Shown: positions 58,027 through 64,000 of the stretch, piece after piece
Layout of the letters: each line of letters opens with the position of its first letter
How positions within the stretch are numbered: the stretch's first letter is position 1
Made by a program: the position numbers and the translations under genes
The notes under the pieces: model-generated
Told to the model about the DNA's origin: nothing
The model's input: only the letters and a program-made list of their open reading frames with translations
Database searches by the model: none
Assembly: GCA_036257535.1 (NCBI GenBank)
Contig: DATAFJ010000148.1
Coordinates: 1 to 64,000 of the forward strand
Direction: 5' to 3'
From: DATAEE01 sp036257535
GTDB taxonomy: Bacteria; Acidobacteriota; Vicinamibacteria; Vicinamibacterales; 2-12-FULL-66-21
DNA: 64,000 nucleotides

Positions 58027-59427
58027 CTACTGCACGTCCTTCAGCTTGAGCGACCTCCCGATGCGTTCAAACACCGCGTCGTAGCTCGACGCCTCCTCTT
58101 CCGGGCTGATGGTGACGTAGTAGAAGAGATTCCCGTCGGCGAGAAATGTCGTGTAGACGCCGATGAGCTCCGTCTTTCCGAGCACGGACCGGTTCGCGAG
58201 CGGAACACCGAGCCCCGAGCGCTGGGCGATTCGCAGATCCTGGGGCTGGCCCGCCTGCTTCAGCTCCGGATTCCCCTTCGCAAAAGCGCTCAGCAGCGTT
58301 CGCGTCGCCTCACGCAGATCGCGAGACGACGCGCGCGCGACGCCGAACTGGACGCCGTGCGTGAACGCAGTCTGACCGTTCACGCTTCCGTAACCGTTCT
58401 GAGGCACGAACTTGATGGCGTTGTTCGACGAGAGGCCCGTCCAGTTCGATGGCACCTCCGCTTCGAACAGCTTCCCGCCGCGGATTCGCTGGAACTGAGC
58501 CGAGGGGGCGGGCACGGGCTCGCCGATCGTGCCGACTGATTCCGCCGTTCCCCCACCGCCCGACGCGCCGGCGTCGGCGACTTCCGCCATCGATTTCGGC
58601 GTGGGCAGCGCGGCGAACGTTCCCTTCATGCGCCCGAAGTCGGCCGCCTCGGGAGGACGCGAGGCGACCTGAAGCATGGCCGCCTCCTTCGCGATGTACT
58701 GCGATCGATTGCCGGGGTCGGGATGGCTGCTCATCCACTGCGGGCTACCGGCGCCGCCCTGTTTCTGGATCGTTTGAAACATGCGTCCGAGATCGCGCGG
58801 ATCGTAGCCGGCGCGCGCCATGATCTGCGAGCCGAGAAGGTCCGCCTGCTTCTCGTAGTCGCGGCTGTACTTCAGGAGCCACGTGCCCAGACCGAACTGA
58901 CTTCCCTGCTGAATGACCTGTCCCCACCCGCCACCGACGACGGCTCCTGCGACCGCGCCGGCAAGCTGCCCCCACTGAAACCCCTGCGCCTTCGTCGCGT
59001 TGGCCGTTCCATGCCGCAGAAGCACGTGGCTGAGCTCGTGAGCCATCACGCCGACCACTTCGCCTTCGGTGGCCGCGGCCTCGAACATTCCGCGGTTGAC
59101 GAACATCGGTCCGCCGGGAAGGGCGAACGCGTTGATGTCCTTCACGTTGATCGGAGTGAACGAGTACTCGAAGACCGGATTATTCAGTTCCTTGGGTGCC
59201 GATTCGACGAGACGCTTGCCGAGTCGATCGAGATAGGCGGCAATGGCCGGGTCCTTGATGACGGGGTACTGCTTCAACGCCTCGGCCGCGGCCTGACGGC
59301 CGAGCTCCACGTCCTGCTCGGGCGTGTAGTTGTTCTTGGGCACCTTGATAGGCGTTTGCGCCGCTAGCTGCGCCGCGAGGAGGGAGGCGATCAACCAGAC
59401 CACGCGAGCGGTTCGACCAATACCCAT
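58027..59427 (-). CDS. Secreted M48-family metalloprotease (BepA/LoiP-like)
   Basis: A 466-residue protein with a signal peptide ('VVWLIASLLAAQLAAQ'), a zinc-binding H130-E131-x-x-H134 in 'VMAHELSHVLLRHG', the downstream Glu in 'DYEKQADLLGSQIM', and a C-terminal region of about 200 residues with a beta-rich 'PSNWTGLSSNN' domain. Periplasmic M48 proteins degrade misfolded outer-membrane proteins. It lies downstream of the LolCDE-type export genes on the same strand (19 bp gap), which fits an envelope-maintenance operon. Confidence 0.85.
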   Translation of the reverse strand: MGIGRTARVVWLIASLLAAQLAAQTPIKVPKNNYTPEQDVELGRQAAAEALKQYPVIKDPAIAAYLDRLGKRLVESAPKELNNPVFEYSFTPINVKDINAFALPGGPMFVNRGMFEAAATEGEVVGVMAHELSHVLLRHGTANATKAQGFQWGQLAGAVAGAVVGGGWGQVIQQGSQFGLGTWLLKYSRDYEKQADLLGSQIMARAGYDPRDLGRMFQTIQKQGGAGSPQWMSSHPDPGNRSQYIAKEAAMLQVASRPPEAADFGRMKGTFAALPTPKSMAEVADAGASGGGGTAESVGTIGEPVPAPSAQFQRIRGGKLFEAEVPSNWTGLSSNNAIKFVPQNGYGSVNGQTAFTHGVQFGVARASSRDLREATRTLLSAFAKGNPELKQAGQPQDLRIAQRSGLGVPLANRSVLGKTELIGVYTTFLADGNLFYYVTISPEEEASSYDAVFERIGRSLKLKDVQ

Positions 59428-59446
59428 TGGAGGACGCTCCGACAGC

Positions 59447-60123
<677 letters not shown>

Positions 60124-60124
<1 letters not shown>

Positions 60125-61350
60125 TACGAGTATCTGAGCGCCTGCGCCGGATCGAGGCGTGCGGCGTGGCCCGACGGATAGATCGTCGCCGCGAAGCAGA
60201 TCACGATTGCCGACACGACGACCACCGTGAAATCGAACGGCTCGATCCTGAATGGGACATGGGAGATCTGATAAACGTCCATCGGAAGCCGAACCAGCCG
60301 GTAGCGATCCGCGAGGTAGGACAGGCCGAGGCCGCCCGCGGCGCCCACGGCCGTGCCGATGAGGCCGATGACCAGCCCCTGGAGCATGAAAATCTTCCGC
60401 ACGCTCGCCGCCGAGCTCCCCATCGTCTTCAGGATCGCGATGTCGCGGTTCTTCTCCATGACGAGGAGGACGAGCGACGCCACGATGTTGAGCGCGGCCA
60501 CCATGACGATGAGCCCGATCGTGATCGAGATGGCCATCTTCTCGAGCCACAGCGCCGAGAAGAGCGACTGGTTCATGTCGCTCCAGTCCTGGGCCGTGTA
60601 GATGCCGCCGAGCCGCTCCGGGATCGACTCGGCGATGGCCGGCGCGCGATAAATGTCACGGACACGCAGCTGGATGTAGTCCGGCCGCTCCCGGCCGAGC
60701 AGGCGTTCCGCCACTGGAAGGCTGATGAAGCCGTACGACGAGTCGAACTCGTACAGCCCGAGCTTGAAGATCCCGACGACGCGCAGCACCCTCGCGCGGG
60801 GGAGCATGCCCATCGGCGTCAGCGTCTCGGCCGACGTCAGAACCTGAACCTGATCGCCGACGAACGCTCCGATCCGATCGGAGAGATCCTTCCCGATGAT
60901 GATCCCGTCGCTCTTGCCTTCGACGGGCGCCAGGTCTGAAATGCGGCCCGAAACCATCGCACGTGGAAGGTCCGTCACCTTCGCCTCGACGTCGGGGTCG
61001 ATGCCCTTGAGCGTCACGAACGCGCGCTCGACGCTCGAGTCGATCAGGCCTCCACCGAGAATCATCGGCGCCGCGCCCACCACGCCGTCGATCGACTCGA
61101 GCTTGCGGATCTCTTCGTGGTAGTCGGATAGACCGCCCGCTTTCGCGACGTACACGTGCGGTGTCGATCCGAGAATTCGATCGCGCATCTCGGACTGGAG
61201 GCCGTTCATGAGCGCCAGTGCAACGATGAGCGCCATCACGCCGACGGCCACGCCGAGCGTCGACACGAACGAGATCAGCGAAATGAACGCCTGCTTCCGC
61301 CGCGCGAGCAGATACCGCAGCGCGACGAAGAGCTCGAAGGGTAGATCCAT
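60124..61350 (-). CDS. LolC/E lipoprotein-releasing permease
   Basis: A 408-residue protein: N-terminal cytoplasmic 'FELFVALRYLLARRKQAFISLISFVSTLGVAVGVMAL' (in parts), one helix, a large periplasmic domain, then three FtsX helices ('MAISITIGLIVMVAALNIVASLVLLV', in parts). With a single copy in the operon it probably acts as a LolF-like homodimer with LolD. The N-terminus and the helix layout are characteristic. GAATACA-type heptamer repeats lie immediately upstream of its start. Confidence 0.9.
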
Positions 61351-61353
61351 GAA

Positions 61354-61388
61354 GAATACAGAATTTAGAATACAGAATTCAGAATGTT
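61354..61388. repeat. Heptanucleotide tandem repeat (GAATACA)
   Basis: GAATACA, GAATTTA, GAATACA, GAATTCA and GAATGTT with exact 7-bp period fill the gap between lysS and the LolC/E gene. AT-rich, unlike its surroundings. One of five such tracts. Confidence 0.85.
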
Positions 61389-61406
61389 ATCGATTGCCGT
61401 CAGTCT

Positions 61407-62908
<1,502 letters not shown>

Positions 62909-62909
<1 letters not shown>

Positions 62910-63337
62910 CACTTTTCGAGCTTCTTGCGAATCCCGTCCAGAACCCCGTTCACAAACCTCGGCGCGTCGTCCGTGCTGAAAGTACGGGCGAGCTCGACCG
63001 CCTCGTTGATCACCACCTTGGGCGGCGTCGCCGGGGCGCGTAGGAATTCGTGAACGGCCAGCCGGAGGATCAGCCTGTCGACGACAGCCATTCGATCGAG
63101 CCGCCAGTTGTCGGCGGTCGACGCGATGATCGGATCCGCCTCCGATGCGCCTTCGGCGGCGCCGCGCGCCAGGCTCTCGGCAAAGGCGCGCGACTCATCC
63201 GACATCGGCCCGCTCTCGCCGACCCGCCAGAACGTCGCGATCGCCTCCTCGATCGGCAGCCGTCCGACCTCCCACTGGTAGAGCATCTGGAGCGCGGCCG
63301 CGCGCGCGGCGCGGCGCTCTTCGAGGACGGAGCCCAT
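62909..63337 (-). CDS. nusB: Transcription antitermination factor NusB
   Basis: A 142-residue helical protein: 'RRAARAAALQMLYQWEVG' at the start, 'DRLILRLAVHEFL' in the middle, and 'INEAVELARTFSTDDAPRFVNGVLDGI' (in parts) at the end are standard NusB. With S10 it forms the boxA-binding part of the rRNA antitermination complex. The ATG at 63337 is 4 bp after the ribH stop. The pairing ribH-nusB is very common. Confidence 0.95.
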
Positions 63338-63341
63338 CGCG

Positions 63342-63818
63342 CTATCCGACGGCGCGGAAGAGGCGCGCCATCTCGATCGCGGCGCACGCCGCTTCAAATC
63401 CTTTGTTCGCGGAACCCTCGCCCGCCCGTTCGAGCGCTTCCTCGACTGTATTCGTCGTGAGCACTCCGAACGTGATCGGAACGCCCGTGTCGCCCGCCGC
63501 GTCCGTGAGGCCGTGCGCGACGGCCGACGCGATGTACTCGAAATGCGGCGTGGCCCCACGTATGAGGCACCCGAGGCACACGACCGCGTCGACTTTCCCC
63601 ACTTCCGCCACGCGCCTCGCGGCCTGCGGAATCTCGAACGAGCCCGGAACCTCGTGCACGACGATGTCGTCGCGCGACGCCCCAGCGGCCACGAGCGCCT
63701 CGATCGCCGCGTCCCGGAGCCGCGTCGTGACGAAATCATTGAATCTCGAGACGACGAGGGCGAAACGCAGGCCGTCGGCTTTGAGATCCGAGGCTGGTTG
63801 AGGCGAGCCCTGTCGCAC
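63342..63818 (-). CDS. ribH: 6,7-dimethyl-8-ribityllumazine synthase
   Basis: A 158-residue riboflavin-pathway enzyme: 'FALVVSRFNDFVTTRLRDAA', 'VHEVPGSFEIPQAA', 'DAVVCLGCLIRGATPHFEYI' (catalytic His) and 'GVLTTNTVEEALERAG'. It condenses the pyrimidine with dihydroxybutanone phosphate and assembles into a 60-mer or smaller shell. The GTG start overlaps the preceding stop by one base (TAGTG). Confidence 0.94.
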   Translation of the reverse strand: MRQGSPQPASDLKADGLRFALVVSRFNDFVTTRLRDAAIEALVAAGASRDDIVVHEVPGSFEIPQAARRVAEVGKVDAVVCLGCLIRGATPHFEYIASAVAHGLTDAAGDTGVPITFGVLTTNTVEEALERAGEGSANKGFEAACAAIEMARLFRAVG

Positions 63819-64000
63819 TAGCGGCCCTTGAACTGCGCCTTGCGCTTTTCGAGAAAGGCTTTCGTGCCTTCGCGCATGTCGTCGGTCGTAGACACGAGAC
63901 CGAACAGCGTCGCTTCGTAGAGCTGAGCCTCGGCCATCGGCATCTCGAGGCCGCGGTGGACCGCGTCAATGATGTACCGCGCGGCGACCGGCGCTTTTTC
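63818..64000 (-). CDS. Enoyl-CoA hydratase/isomerase family protein, 3' end only
   Basis: The last 60 residues of a crotonase-family protein run off the window edge: 'AARYIIDAVHRGLEMPMAEAQLYEATLFGLVSTTDD' (in parts), 'EGTKAFLEKRKAQFKGR'. This C-terminal trimerisation region is characteristic. The active-site part is outside the window, so hydratase versus isomerase cannot be decided. It precedes ribH with a one-base overlap. Confidence 0.85.
   Translation of the reverse strand, partial: EKAPVAARYIIDAVHRGLEMPMAEAQLYEATLFGLVSTTDDMREGTKAFLEKRKAQFKGR

Overview
The window looks like one contig segment of a high-GC member of Acidobacteriota, most likely class Vicinamibacteria. This is inferred from the gene families and not from any marker RNA. 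The clues are two large orphan MacB/FtsX-type permeases of the 'acidobacterial duplicated orphan permease' kind (one coupled to a PadR regulator), a TonB-dependent receptor with an N-terminal carboxypeptidase-regulatory-like domain, many secreted DUF/amidohydrolase proteins, and a VWA-like protein family common in this phylum. No rRNA, tRNA, CRISPR array, insertion sequence, integrase or phage gene was recognised.

Layout. 1-1012: empty leader, then a small membrane methyltransferase. 1053-10245 (minus strand): a tightly overlapping nine-gene operon: SDR dehydrogenase, unknown TIM-barrel-like protein, ketoglutarate-semialdehyde-type dehydrogenase, enolase-superfamily dehydratase, SMP-30 lactonase, a ribose-type ABC transporter (ATPase, permease, binding lipoprotein) and DUF192. 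It reads as import and non-phosphorylative oxidation of a sugar. 10286-18465: secreted aldose epimerase, aldo/keto reductase, a GH127 and a GH146-like beta-L-arabinofuranosidase, and a beta-propeller phytase. Together with the operon this suggests an arabinose-containing-glycan utilisation island. 18556-26074: M1 and two M24 peptidases, then PadR plus an orphan permease. 26178-31643: cupin protein, unknown small protein, truncated TonB receptor, a catalytically dead HtrA-like protein and a LuxR-type regulator. 31646-41148: SDR and DHDPS-family aldolase, TauE-like exporter, amidohydrolase, methyltransferase, VWA-like protein and a second orphan permease. 41203-53615: DnaJ-domain protein, unknown secreted proteins, DUF885, DUF3500, DUF4097, AlkB, a truncated acyl-CoA synthetase/ACP/PlsC protein, a second amidohydrolase and a secreted kinase-like protein. 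53636-64000: succinate dehydrogenase, pseudo-receiver/ATPase, M48 protease, LolD and LolC/E, lysS, nusB, ribH and the end of an enoyl-CoA hydratase.

Three non-gene features stand out. Intergenic gaps hold degenerate tandem repeats with an exact 7-bp period but a different unit at each site, plus 10-bp-period tracts on both sides of one gene. Several promoters place the start codon at or within a few bases of the expected transcription start, suggesting leaderless mRNAs. REP-like hairpins recur. All function calls come from reading motifs in translations; no database search was run.
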